From Candidatus Alcium sp. F082 (GTDB lineage: Bacteria > Bacteroidota > Bacteroidia > Bacteroidales > F082), in NCBI GenBank assembly GCA_001543395.1, contig LPNG01000011.1, positions 87,564 to 134,710 of the forward strand: DNA of 47,147 bases, written 5' to 3'. A program made the translations under genes and the position numbers. Below the pieces are notes generated by a model. It searched no databases, was not told the origin of the DNA, and saw only the letters and a program-made list of their open reading frames with translations. This document shows, piece after piece, positions 1 through 7,168 of the stretch. The number at the start of each line of letters is the position of its first letter. Positions within the stretch are counted from its first letter, which is position 1.

Positions 1-285
1 GGCAACGAAAAGGACACGGCCATCATCGTCCTGACCGTTGCCAACCGCCGTACCACTTCCAGCAGCGCACACGCACCAAGGGACGCCAAGGAAGCGAGTT
101 ACATAACCATCGACCTGACGGACGATGTCCACGACCTGGTCCAGGGTTATTCTGCCAGGAGGGAATACACCCCGTTGTCCGAAATTTCTTTCAACAAACA
201 GAACGACCTGCCAGGAGGGACGGAGGGATATGCCATGCGCTATCGCACGACATACAATGTCACCCCGCCACAGATGGCATTATAA
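1..285 (+). CDS. C-terminal part of an unrecognised phage protein
   Basis: The first reading frame is open from base 1 to a TAA at 283-285, giving the last 94 residues of a protein whose start is outside the window. It contains the stretches VLTVANRRTTSS and GYSARREYTPLSEISF and ends TPPQMAL. No domain is recognised. It is followed after 28 bases by the next phage gene, with the A/C-rich leader typical of Bacteroidota starts between them, so it belongs to the same plus-strand late unit. A tail-tip or baseplate role is suggested only by position. The frame is preferred over the overlapping second frame because it is uninterrupted and its neighbour has a better internal start at 314. Confidence 0.6.
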   Translation, partial: GNEKDTAIIVLTVANRRTTSSSAHAPRDAKEASYITIDLTDDVHDLVQGYSARREYTPLSEISFNKQNDLPGGTEGYAMRYRTTYNVTPPQMAL

Positions 286-313
286 AACTTATAACCTTAA
301 AACAAACAAAATC

Positions 314-628
314 ATGGGAAGACTTAAAACTTTGGAAACAAACGCAAGTCTGGCGGGAGGATACACGTCAGAAGGCTTGCAGAAGGAAGGGCCGAGGATG
401 ACCCTCATGGCCTCATTCAGAGGACTTTCGGAAGCAACCACGGCAAGACTTGAACAATCCGTGGACGGGACATCTTACAACGAGATCCCGGGCTCGGAAG
501 CAACCATTTCAGCTGGCACATCGGAACAGATGTGGAACGATTGCGGGATGCTCCCTGAAGGGAGCTATGTGAGGGTGTCTGTGGACGCCGTATCTGGAAC
601 TTTATATCTAATCAAGATGCTATCATGA
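314..628 (+). CDS. Small phage protein, unknown function
   Basis: 104 residues starting MGRLKTLETNASLAGGYTSE. The frame is open from position 125, but the ATG at 314 is chosen because it follows the end of the upstream gene and the leader aaacaaacaaaatc, which recurs before other starts in this window. No membrane segment, signal peptide or known motif is visible. The composition (many Thr, Ser, Gly) and the segment between a structural gene and tail-tip genes suggest a small virion component. Its stop overlaps the next start as ATGA (625-628), which implies translational coupling. No function is assigned. Confidence 0.65.
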   Translation: MGRLKTLETNASLAGGYTSEGLQKEGPRMTLMASFRGLSEATTARLEQSVDGTSYNEIPGSEATISAGTSEQMWNDCGMLPEGSYVRVSVDAVSGTLYLIKMLS

Positions 629-1053
629 CAAAGGCTATCAATTTATTCAAGGAACAAGGCCAAGGAGGATCCGGGGCAGATCCCGATGCCGTGAAATTCA
701 CGCCTCAGAGCCTTACGGCAGGACAGAAGATGCAGGCTCGAAGTAACATTGATGCTGATGTGTCGATCACGACGGTTGACGCAAGCACGGACCCGCCGTT
801 CACTATGGAGCCAGACAAGGTCTATAAGTACGGCATGCTGTCTGGCGACACTACTTTCCCGTTGATGTTATCCATCAACGATGGTAAGGCTCACGTCTAT
901 TGCTGGACTTTTGAGACACCAGCGACCGCACCGACAATCACTTGGCCTACTGCCATTATCGGCTGGGCTGGCGGTAGCGCACCGACAATCAACGCGAACA
1001 AGCAATACGAGGTCAGCGTCATGGATGGCATTGCCTGCATTGTTGAATCTTAA
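625..1053 (+). CDS. Phage protein, probably tail-tip associated
   Basis: 142 residues, coupled by ATGA overlap to the gene before it. The N-terminus has a short Gly-rich stretch (EQGQGGSGADPD), then a segment resembling phage-structure linkers (VKFTPQSLTAGQKMQARSNI), and a C-terminal half rich in Thr, Pro and aromatic residues that looks beta-structured. The phrase LTAGQKxQARxNI is of a type often found in phage tail-fibre and tip proteins just after the virion-attachment region (recollection of such families, not a search). No enzyme motif is seen. Confidence 0.6.
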   Translation: MTKAINLFKEQGQGGSGADPDAVKFTPQSLTAGQKMQARSNIDADVSITTVDASTDPPFTMEPDKVYKYGMLSGDTTFPLMLSINDGKAHVYCWTFETPATAPTITWPTAIIGWAGGSAPTINANKQYEVSVMDGIACIVES

Positions 1054-1070
1054 AAAGAAAGGAGAAAAGA

Positions 1071-1640
1071 ATGATGTACACAAAGACAATCAATGGAAGG
1101 CGGGTATTCTCGGACTGCCGATCGATACAGACTGACGAGGGCGTGTGGATCAGCAACCCCACGCCAGAGCAGATAGCCGCAGCGGGTTGGGTGGAATACA
1201 TCCCGCCCGTGGTTCCGCCTCAGCCGCAAACCGAGCCCGACATGGGCGACATCGTTGAGGCTGTCAGGCGTATGCTCGCAACGAGCGTGGAGGATCTGAC
1301 CGACGAGGAGGCGCTGCAGGTCGCGGCCTTGTACCCTACCTGGGCAAGCAAGGAAGGCGAGCAGATCAACGTGGGCGAACGCTATTGGTACGACGGAAAG
1401 CTGTACAAGGTCGTTCAGTCGCACATGGTTCAGGCAGATTGGACTCCCGATGTCAGTCCGGCACTATTCACTGAGGTGAGCATTGACGAGTGGCCAGAGT
1501 GGGTGCAGCCCACGGGAGCGTCGGATGCCTACATGACAGGCGACAAGGTGACCTTTGAGGGCGTGCATTACGTCAGCCTCATCAACGGCAACGTGTGGAG
1601 CCCAACGGATAACCCGAGCGGATGGGAGGCGAGGCCATGA
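1071..1640 (+). CDS. Tail-tip protein with two CBM5/12-like carbohydrate-binding repeats
   Basis: 189 residues, with a clear ribosome site (aaggag, about 7 bases before the ATG). The N-terminal part contains a proline-rich linker (PPVVPPQPQTEPD) and a helical segment. The C-terminal half holds two tandem modules: residues about 92-140 with YWYDGKLYKVVQSH followed by WTPD, and about 145-189 with VTFEGVHYVSL followed by WSPTDNPSGWE. The pattern of an aromatic-rich strand, then a W-(S/T)-P turn, is that of CBM5/12 (chitin-binding type) domains common in phage tail proteins. The protein likely touches cell-surface glycan during adsorption. The stop overlaps the next start as ATGA. Confidence 0.75.
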   Translation: MMYTKTINGRRVFSDCRSIQTDEGVWISNPTPEQIAAAGWVEYIPPVVPPQPQTEPDMGDIVEAVRRMLATSVEDLTDEEALQVAALYPTWASKEGEQINVGERYWYDGKLYKVVQSHMVQADWTPDVSPALFTEVSIDEWPEWVQPTGASDAYMTGDKVTFEGVHYVSLINGNVWSPTDNPSGWEARP

Positions 1641-2272
1641 GTGAGTTGTTGTCGTTAAGAAGGAGGATGATGCCGGCAGGCGGTGGAGGGTTGTACGATG
1701 CAGAGATTGAATATCTCGAAAGTGACGGGAGTCAATATATAATGACTGGCGTGAATGGTAATTCCGTTATGGAATGTGATGCAAAGGCTCAGTTTTTGTC
1801 AACATCAACTCAATGTTTGCTTGGTTCAAGGTCGAGTACGAGAAACGGATGCAGATTATTCGGTATATGGTCTGACGGCAGATTATATTGCAATGTCGGT
1901 GATGCTTATGCAAATGTTTCATTTTCAAGTGCAACAAATACAGATTTGCATATACTTAAAACTACTTCTGGAAATAACTCACAGAGATTATATGTCGACG
2001 GAAGTGCTGGTAGCGCAGCATCTTCAAACAGTGGAAGAGTTTCTGATAACCAACTCGCCATGTTTGCATTGAATTATCCAAATTTAGGAGAAATTATAGA
2101 TTATGCAACCGCTCGTATTTACTATTTGAAGATTACAGTGGGAGGGAACCTTGTTAGAGATTTTATCCCAGTAAGGAAAGGTACTGTCGGATTTATGTAC
2201 GACAAAGTTAGTCAACAATTATTTGGCAATCGTGGGACGGGTACTTTTACACTTGGCCCTGATATAGTCTAA
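1637..2272 (+). CDS. LamG/concanavalin-like tail-fibre tip protein (paralogue 1)
   Basis: 211 residues. ATG 1637 overlaps the preceding TGA (1638-1640) and is preferred over the in-frame ATG at 1622. The N-terminus MSELLSLRRRMMPAGGGG resembles that of the second fibre-like gene downstream. The remainder looks like a jelly-roll: YLESDGSQYIMTG, then LLGSRSSTRNG, TARIYYLKITVGGNLVRDF and a C-terminal MYDKVSQQLFGNRGTGTF, a pattern seen in LamG-type phage receptor-binding proteins. Base composition drops sharply here (much A/T) compared with the GC-rich gene before it, as is common for exchanged receptor-binding genes. The receptor is unknown. Confidence 0.7.
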   Translation: MSELLSLRRRMMPAGGGGLYDAEIEYLESDGSQYIMTGVNGNSVMECDAKAQFLSTSTQCLLGSRSSTRNGCRLFGIWSDGRLYCNVGDAYANVSFSSATNTDLHILKTTSGNNSQRLYVDGSAGSAASSNSGRVSDNQLAMFALNYPNLGEIIDYATARIYYLKITVGGNLVRDFIPVRKGTVGFMYDKVSQQLFGNRGTGTFTLGPDIV

Positions 2273-2299
2273 AAAACAACAAACCAAAACAAACAAACC

Positions 2300-2425
2300 A
2301 TGGATATAATTATTATAACTAAGTGTATTTCAGTGGTTTACAATCATAGGGGGGGGGTAAATCATGAACACACTATTAATGAGAAGGAGGGCTATGATGA
2401 TGCGAGGCGCAGGAAATGGCACTGA
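2300..2425 (+). CDS. Possible 41-codon leader ORF running through a G9 tract
   Basis: The ATG at 2300 is preceded by the same aaacaaacaaacc leader found before true starts here. The frame reads MDIIIITKCISVVYNHRG, crosses the run of nine G (2349-2357), overlaps the start of the next gene and stops at 2423-2425. With ten G it would stop exactly over the next ATG (coupled ATGA); with eight it would stop right after the tract. It may be a real leader peptide or a decayed gene. There is no homology evidence. Confidence 0.3.
   Translation: MDIIIITKCISVVYNHRGGVNHEHTINEKEGYDDARRRKWH
2349..2357 (+). repeat. G9 homopolymer in the ribosome-binding region of a fibre gene
   Basis: Nine consecutive G residues end 6 bases before the ATG at 2364. 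The tract occupies the Shine-Dalgarno position of the second fibre-like gene and lies inside the short upstream frame starting at 2300. Long G tracts are slippage-prone, so the number of G could vary between cells or be an assembly artefact. Confidence 0.8.
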
Positions 2426-3032
2426 CTTGACCGACTATGTGCAAAACGGTCTTGTGTTGCACATGGATGGAATAGAAAAAGGTTTAACCCCAAACGACTA
2501 TTGGGATAGTGTTGTCGGAGGACATCGATTTGAGAATTTAGGGGCGACACCTAATAAAGACAATTATCAATTTGAAGGAGACGAATATATGACCAATTCG
2601 TCGTTTTCTAACAATGCTCCAAATTATAATATAGGAACGATAGAGGTTGTAGCTGAATCAAGTGGTTATTTACGAATATTCCGCCCTATAATCAGAACAG
2701 GATTATGTTTCTATCAAGTATCAGGTGGTATACTTTATTCATGCAACAAAGGTTCCGCTCCTTATCTCATTAGAACCCAAACCAAGGCATCATTTTCGGT
2801 TAGTGAAAGTATCAGAAAAGAAAACGGGGTCAATATGAGTACTAAAACAAGTACTTATCTTACACTAAGCGAACCGACAACCATGAATTGTATCGGGAAA
2901 AACGGAAGCGGTACGTTTAATGGCAAAGTGTTTTCGATAAGAATATACAATCGCATCCTAAATGAAAATGAAGTTATGCAAAATCTCGCGGTCGACAACA
3001 TCAGATTTGGCCTTGGGTTGACTTTGCCTTAA
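2364..3032 (+). CDS. LamG/concanavalin-like tail-fibre tip protein (paralogue 2)
   Basis: 222 residues. It begins MNTLLMRRRAMMMRGAGNG, matching the basic, Met-rich N-terminus of the gene at 1637, then LTDYVQNGLVLHMDGIEKG and a C-terminal FSIRIYNRILNENEVMQNLAVD, the classic last strand and helix of a LamG-type jelly-roll. It likely forms a tail-tip or receptor-binding protein that shares its attachment region with its neighbour. Low GC and the upstream G9 tract set it apart from the rest of the phage. It is the last plus-strand gene before the convergent terminator at 3051-3084. Confidence 0.7.
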   Translation: MNTLLMRRRAMMMRGAGNGTDLTDYVQNGLVLHMDGIEKGLTPNDYWDSVVGGHRFENLGATPNKDNYQFEGDEYMTNSSFSNNAPNYNIGTIEVVAESSGYLRIFRPIIRTGLCFYQVSGGILYSCNKGSAPYLIRTQTKASFSVSESIRKENGVNMSTKTSTYLTLSEPTTMNCIGKNGSGTFNGKVFSIRIYNRILNENEVMQNLAVDNIRFGLGLTLP

Positions 3033-3050
3033 AACTATGTACTGATAACG

Positions 3051-3084
3051 CAAAGCCCCGGCGATAGAGGTCGTCGGGGCTTTG
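3051..3084. terminator. Bidirectional terminator between convergent phage units
   Basis: Fourteen-base arms CAAAGCCCCGGCGA and TCGTCGGGGCTTTG with one G-T wobble and a 6-base loop. It sits between the stop of the plus-strand fibre gene (3032) and the stop of the minus-strand gene (3086), so it can serve both directions. Confidence 0.85.
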
Positions 3085-3085
3085 T

Positions 3086-3562
3086 TTATGGCTTCAGTTT
3101 GCGGATGAGGTCTTGGGCGGCCTGCTGCAGGTTGCGCTGAATGACGGCCTCTGCCCGCTTGCGCACTTGGGGATGGTCGCCCAGGAACTGGCGCTGTGGG
3201 ATGGTGATCCTGGAGCCGACCTTCATCAGCGCCATCCATTTCCAAGCGTCGTCCTTTGTGGCATTGTATTTGTACCAGAAGTATTTCTTCATCTTGGCGG
3301 TGACTGTTATCGTGCCGCCGTAGTTGTGAATGGCAGCGTAACGCTCAGAGGTTTCCCAAACCACACTGTCGGCATCCACGCGGCAGCGGATCGATCGGCG
3401 CAACTTGCCGGTCTGCATGAGGAGGCTGCCGCGGTGCTGCAGCCCTACACGGCGAGGCGGCCACGGCTTGTCGAAGAAAGCCTTCCGTTGGAAATTGCGG
3501 TCAAACTCGTCGGAGAGTTCCACGCGGAGGTCGTTGAGGATTTTGCGCTTGAGGTCGGTCAT
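3086..3562 (-). CDS. Phage virion morphogenesis protein (Mu gpG-like tail completion)
   Basis: 158 residues. It resembles the phage virion morphogenesis (tail completion) family: a basic helical N-terminus (MTDLKRKILNDLRVELSDEF), a central LMQTGKLRRSIRCRV that matches the family's L-x-x-(S/T)-G-x-L-(R/K)-x-S pattern, then SERYAAIHNYGGTITV (the A-x-I-H-x-x-G-G-x-I signature) and a C-terminal IPQRQFLGDHPQVRKRAE matching the P-(A/Q)-R-x-F-L-G motif. In Mu and P2 such proteins act where head meets tail. It is the last gene of the minus-strand head block. Confidence 0.85.
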   Translation of the reverse strand: MTDLKRKILNDLRVELSDEFDRNFQRKAFFDKPWPPRRVGLQHRGSLLMQTGKLRRSIRCRVDADSVVWETSERYAAIHNYGGTITVTAKMKKYFWYKYNATKDDAWKWMALMKVGSRITIPQRQFLGDHPQVRKRAEAVIQRNLQQAAQDLIRKLKP

Positions 3563-3587
3563 TTTTTCATTTTTTTATTCAAAACCC

Positions 3588-3616
3588 TTGCAATTAAGAA
3601 AATAATCGTATTTTTG
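3588..3616 (+). promoter_or_regulatory. Bacteroidota-type promoter for the 72-residue gene
   Basis: TTG at 3588-3590, 18 bases, then TATTTTTG at 3609-3616, matching the -33 TTTG / -7 TAnnTTTG pattern. It fires on the plus strand inside an otherwise minus-strand block and fits the start at 3641. Confidence 0.65.
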
Positions 3617-3640
3617 CGGTTGCTTTATCTGTAAAACAAA

Positions 3641-3859
3641 ATGCCTCATCTTGTAGACAATAGAAAACCTGTGCCGTTTGAGTGCGAGCAATGTGCCCAT
3701 TTTATTGAAGGGTGCAAATGCAAGGCTTTTGACACCATCCCGATTGAAATCATCTTTGACGCTGAAAAACACAGCCAAAAGATAGACGGGCAAAAAGGCG
3801 ACTATGTTTTTAAGGCCAAGGCTGAACGCCAGTTCACCAATGTTTATGAGGTAGCCTGA
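3641..3859 (+). CDS. Small Cys-cluster protein, unknown function
   Basis: 72 residues, MPHLVDNRKPVPFECEQCAH at the N-terminus, with four cysteines in a C-x2-C-x6-C-x-C arrangement (CEQC, then CKC) that could bind zinc. The remainder is mixed, with DTIPIEIIFDAEKH and a KGDYVFKA segment. It is encoded opposite to its neighbours, with its own promoter at 3588-3616. A plus-strand reading is preferred to the overlapping minus-strand frame (3575-3874) because the latter is hydrophobic without a good start and is not spaced like the operon. It could be an independently expressed moron-type gene. No function is assigned. Confidence 0.65.
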   Translation: MPHLVDNRKPVPFECEQCAHFIEGCKCKAFDTIPIEIIFDAEKHSQKIDGQKGDYVFKAKAERQFTNVYEVA

Positions 3860-3861
3860 CA

Positions 3862-5505
3862 TCATTTTTTCCATTTCGTTTTCTTGACTATCAAATCACC
3901 GACGCTTTTGGCAATAGGACGTGGGTTGGGATTGTTGAGGTACTCACTCCAGGCCTCGGCAATAAATTCGGCTTTTGGATTATAGTCAGGTGTCGTTTTT
4001 GATTGCATGTAAGCGTATTCCGAAAGATTGTCCTTAATATAGGCTTTGCCTTGTTGTTCTGCATCTGTAAATATCTTTAGGAATTCCGCATCAGACCGTA
4101 AGCCGAGAGTTTCGTCAATCTTGTGCCCTAATTCATGGTCGAAAACTGACTTGACGGTATTGCAACCTTCAGGGTGCCATTTTGCTTTTAAGTCAGAGTC
4201 AAGCGTTTTTTTCACTTTGTCACCTTTGTAGTTTGCATTAAAGGCAACACCATTCAAATCGAACTTGGTGCTTGGTGCAGAATAGGCGTAGGCGTTGGAA
4301 GGAATGGATGCGTAACTATTGGCATAACTTCTCGCCGTTCTTTGGATTGTTGCATCAGGAAAGGTCGGATACTTGGTCTTCAGTTCCTGATAGAATTTGT
4401 CGTAGAACAGTGCTTTACGTCCTTGCATTGATCCGACAAAGTTTATGTGTTTTTTAAGGTCTGGATATTTGTCGAGATGTGTGGCAACGCTGCTATATAT
4501 ATCCTGAATCTGCTGGAGGTCGTTTTTCGTGAAACCTTTGAAGTTACACGTTACGCCGAGGTTTTGTGCAATCTCCTTTTCGGCTTCGGCCACTGTTTTT
4601 GCCTTCAACTGATACGGATTGTTAGGTGTGCTTGCAGCTGTGGTCGCAGCCTTGCCGACGGCTTTCTTTGCGCCAGCAGGTGCCTTGAAATACGGGTGCT
4701 TGGGCGGGAACACCTTGCCAGCCTTGCCCGGATTGAAGCGGAACATTTCGGCCTTGTTCTGGCCGTTCTTCCCTATCTGTGTGGTGGCGCGTTCGCCGGC
4801 GGCGCAGGCCTGGTCTGAATCGCTGGTGGGGTACTTGTCCTTCAGCACCTGCACGGCGGTGCACCGGCAGTTCCAGCCGTTGGGCGGGTAATACTCGTTC
4901 CAGAACTTGTCGGAGGGCGGGAGGGTTATGCCTTCAAGGGCGGCGTGTTCCGGCCTTACGAGGCCGTCGAGGGCGGTTCTGTATTGCAGATCGTATTCGT
5001 CTCCGTCTCGCTCTATATCGGCCCATTTCGCGGCCATTTGGGTGCTTGCCGTGGCGAAGTTGTACTCGGCATAGAGCCAGTTCTGGTTGTAGGAGGCATC
5101 AATGGCCTGAACATCCTGAAGGAAGCGGTCGAATGACTTGAAGCCGCCGTCCTCGTCCTTCAGCAACCGGGACGCATCGTTCATTTCATGGTAGGTCTTG
5201 AAGCCGGAAAAGAGGAAGATGTTCTCGTCCAGGGCACGGGCCATTTCGTCGGGGATGCTGCGCTCAAGACGACCAAGTTCCTCGGCCAAAGCGTCATGGG
5301 TGGCCGTGATCAGCGTGAGGGGTTCGGGCTCGGATAACATGTCCGGGGTGAAGGCCTTCTTGTTGTGAAGCCATTCGGCGCACTTTTCAAAGGCTTTTGA
5401 AACCCCATTAAAACGCCTTTTATCGTCGTTTGAAAGGGTAATGTCGTCGGTGTAGTCGTTGAGGTCGCGGATTGCGCGGTGCAGCCCTTCATAGAAGGGC
5501 GTCAG
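3862..5505 (-). CDS. MuF-type minor head protein with C-terminal zinc metallopeptidase domain
   Basis: The N-terminal two-thirds is a Mu gpF/SPP1 gp7-like head morphogenesis protein, shown by FWNEYYPPNGWNCRCTAVQV (the P-x-x-G-W-N-C-R-C signature). After a linker rich in Ala/Lys comes an extra domain with HELGH about 90 residues from the end and AEFIAEAWSEY about 50 residues later, the zinc ligands and third Glu expected of an anthrax lethal-factor-like metallopeptidase. MuF proteins enter the head with portal; a fused protease could process head proteins or travel into the next host. The start is uncertain: the frame stays open upstream into the portal gene (ATG at 5601 and 5649), but the homologous part begins at a CTG (5503-5505) overlapping the portal stop, used here. 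Confidence 0.85.
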   Translation of the reverse strand: MTPFYEGLHRAIRDLNDYTDDITLSNDDKRRFNGVSKAFEKCAEWLHNKKAFTPDMLSEPEPLTLITATHDALAEELGRLERSIPDEMARALDENIFLFSGFKTYHEMNDASRLLKDEDGGFKSFDRFLQDVQAIDASYNQNWLYAEYNFATASTQMAAKWADIERDGDEYDLQYRTALDGLVRPEHAALEGITLPPSDKFWNEYYPPNGWNCRCTAVQVLKDKYPTSDSDQACAAGERATTQIGKNGQNKAEMFRFNPGKAGKVFPPKHPYFKAPAGAKKAVGKAATTAASTPNNPYQLKAKTVAEAEKEIAQNLGVTCNFKGFTKNDLQQIQDIYSSVATHLDKYPDLKKHINFVGSMQGRKALFYDKFYQELKTKYPTFPDATIQRTARSYANSYASIPSNAYAYSAPSTKFDLNGVAFNANYKGDKVKKTLDSDLKAKWHPEGCNTVKSVFDHELGHKIDETLGLRSDAEFLKIFTDAEQQGKAYIKDNLSEYAYMQSKTTPDYNPKAEFIAEAWSEYLNNPNPRPIAKSVGDLIVKKTKWKK

Positions 5506-6713
5506 GCGAAAAAATTGAAGTCCCCGGTCTTCAGCGCATTGTCGGCTGACGGGTTCATGCGCGGCCCAGTGATCTCCATGCCGAAGGTTTGTTTCAGCCA
5601 TTCCACGTCGAAGTCGTAGTAGGCCGAGGCTTGGAACACCATTTTCCAAAGTTTCTCCGTGTCTGTGGCTTTGGCAAACTCGAATCTGAGGCCGGTCGGA
5701 ATGATGCCAAGGCTCTCCATGGCAGGAATGGCTACCTTGTTGATGTAGTAGGCGATCTTGCGTTTGTCGGCCTCGACGATGGCTTCCATGAGTTCGGCAG
5801 AGGCTTCCTCTTTTGAGCGGTTTCCGTTGATGGTGTCCTGTCCAAGGACGGCGCCGAGGTTGAGGAGGGAGATCTGCTCGTCGCAGGTGGCGATGAAGTT
5901 CTTGTAGACGTCGCCGTTGGTCGAGCTTGCCTGGGCGAACTCGAACTGTTCAGAAGTGTCGATGATGAAGTACGCCGCTGAGCCTATCTCCTGCATCATG
6001 GCCTCGGCGCGGTCAAGCATCTGCTGGTCCTGGGTGTCGGTCTTGAGCACACGGGGCGGTATGCCGTAGATTTCGCAAAGTTCGCTCCAGCAGCTGAGGG
6101 CGAACTTCTTCATCAGGACATAAGGCGTGGCTTTGTTGATGAGGCCGAGGTCGGAGTTGTCTGGGCAGAACTCGAGGATCCACTTGCCGAAGTCGGGGCG
6201 CTCGCGATAGGCTTCGCCCGTGTTGCCGGTGGCGTCGGGGTAGAACGTGCCCGTGGCGGGCGACACGTTGGTGCGTGGCACCAGAAGGAGGTCGGGGTTG
6301 CCCGCCTTGTCGAAGGCGAACTGGACGAGGCTCTGACCGTAGAACTGCGACTCGACGATGAACTTGACAAGCTTGTCGAAGAGGCCGGTGTCTTTTAGGA
6401 TGTTCACCGCGTCAATGTCGACGGCTTCGTCTTTCTTGAGGCTCCAGTCGGCGGCCTGAGACTTGCTGACGCGGAGGCCGATTTGGGCGGTCATCTTGGC
6501 GTCGAGCATGACTTCGCCGTACAGCACCTGGAGGAGGTGCTGCTTGGGCTTGTCTGCGCGCGTGGCCTCGAGGCGTGCGGTGCGCCAGTTGGCGATGTCG
6601 CGCCGGGCGATGGGTTCCTGACGGCGGATGACGCGTAGGACGGCTTTCTTGTCCTTGTGGCTCAGTGTGATTTCCTGGGCCTGTTTATTCCTAAATATGT
6701 CGAAAATGGCCAT
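5502..6713 (-). CDS. Phage portal protein, DUF935 / Mu gp29-like
   Basis: 403 residues, close to the usual length for Mu gp29-type portals. Recognisable segments are VLYGEVMLDAKMTAQIGLR near residue 65, SQFYGQSLVQF and GKWILEF in the middle, and GAVLGQDTINGNRSKEEASA, typical of the DUF935 family. It forms the ring at the unique head vertex through which DNA is packaged. It lies between the DUF1320 protein and MuF in the order TerS, TerL, DUF1320, portal, MuF, all minus strand. Its stop overlaps the likely MuF start. Confidence 0.92.
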   Translation of the reverse strand: MAIFDIFRNKQAQEITLSHKDKKAVLRVIRRQEPIARRDIANWRTARLEATRADKPKQHLLQVLYGEVMLDAKMTAQIGLRVSKSQAADWSLKKDEAVDIDAVNILKDTGLFDKLVKFIVESQFYGQSLVQFAFDKAGNPDLLLVPRTNVSPATGTFYPDATGNTGEAYRERPDFGKWILEFCPDNSDLGLINKATPYVLMKKFALSCWSELCEIYGIPPRVLKTDTQDQQMLDRAEAMMQEIGSAAYFIIDTSEQFEFAQASSTNGDVYKNFIATCDEQISLLNLGAVLGQDTINGNRSKEEASAELMEAIVEADKRKIAYYINKVAIPAMESLGIIPTGLRFEFAKATDTEKLWKMVFQASAYYDFDVEWLKQTFGMEITGPRMNPSADNALKTGDFNFFA

Positions 6714-6718
6714 GATGA

Positions 6719-7135
6719 TTAGTAATTATGTTGGAACTTTGGGTTGCTTCCGAAGCGTGACTTGATGATTGGGTTGCCTTGCCCGTCGGTGGCGATGGGC
6801 AGTGTTGGCGTGACGCTTCCGGCGGCTACCTGCTTCATGAAGTCGATGACTCGGTCGTAGCGTTCGCGCCACTGCTCGTAGATGAGTTCGGAGTTGGAGA
6901 GCCGGATGAGGTTCCAGACGGCGATGACCTTGGTGTCCTCAAGAATCAGCGGGTCGCGGTCGGCACCGGTGGCGGCGAAGATGGTAGCCACGTTGTATCG
7001 GCTGGCCAAGTAGGATTTCATTTCGCTGACGGCGGCCTCGATACACTGCAGCACGGTGGCGTCGTCGTTGGCCGAGATGTCATCCATGACGTGCTCATAG
7101 ATGACTGTTCGCATTTCTTCTACGGTGATGAACAT
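6719..7135 (-). CDS. DUF1320 protein, Mu gp36-like
   Basis: 138 residues. The N-terminus MFITVEEMRTVIYEHVMDDI and central CIEAAVSEMKSYLASRYNV match the gp36/DUF1320 pattern of a helix carrying E-x-Y-L-x-x-R-Y. The family is found in Mu-like phages near head genes and is thought to act at the head-tail connection. The stop is 5 bases before the portal start. Between this gene and the terminase lies a short heptamer repeat (7140-7167). Confidence 0.85.
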   Translation of the reverse strand: MFITVEEMRTVIYEHVMDDISANDDATVLQCIEAAVSEMKSYLASRYNVATIFAATGADRDPLILEDTKVIAVWNLIRLSNSELIYEQWRERYDRVIDFMKQVAAGSVTPTLPIATDGQGNPIIKSRFGSNPKFQHNY

Positions 7136-7139
7136 TTCA

Positions 7140-7167
7140 GTTTAGAGTTTATGGTTTAGGGTTTAGA
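7140..7167. repeat. Four GTTTAGA-type heptamers between DUF1320 and terminase genes
   Basis: Consecutive units GTTTAGA, GTTTATG, GTTTAGG, GTTTAGA fill the spacer between the two minus-strand genes. The same heptamer, with GTTGAGA variants, recurs at 27890-27949 and 30335-30384 in host genes. Confidence 0.8.
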
Positions 7168-7168
7168 G

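Noticed and set aside
1622..3032. Diversity-generating retroelement variable region in fibre genes
   Set aside because: No reverse transcriptase or template repeat is seen in the window.
3575..3874. 99-codon minus-strand frame opposite the Cys-cluster gene
   Set aside because: No ribosome site or operon-like spacing, while the plus-strand frame has a good promoter and start.
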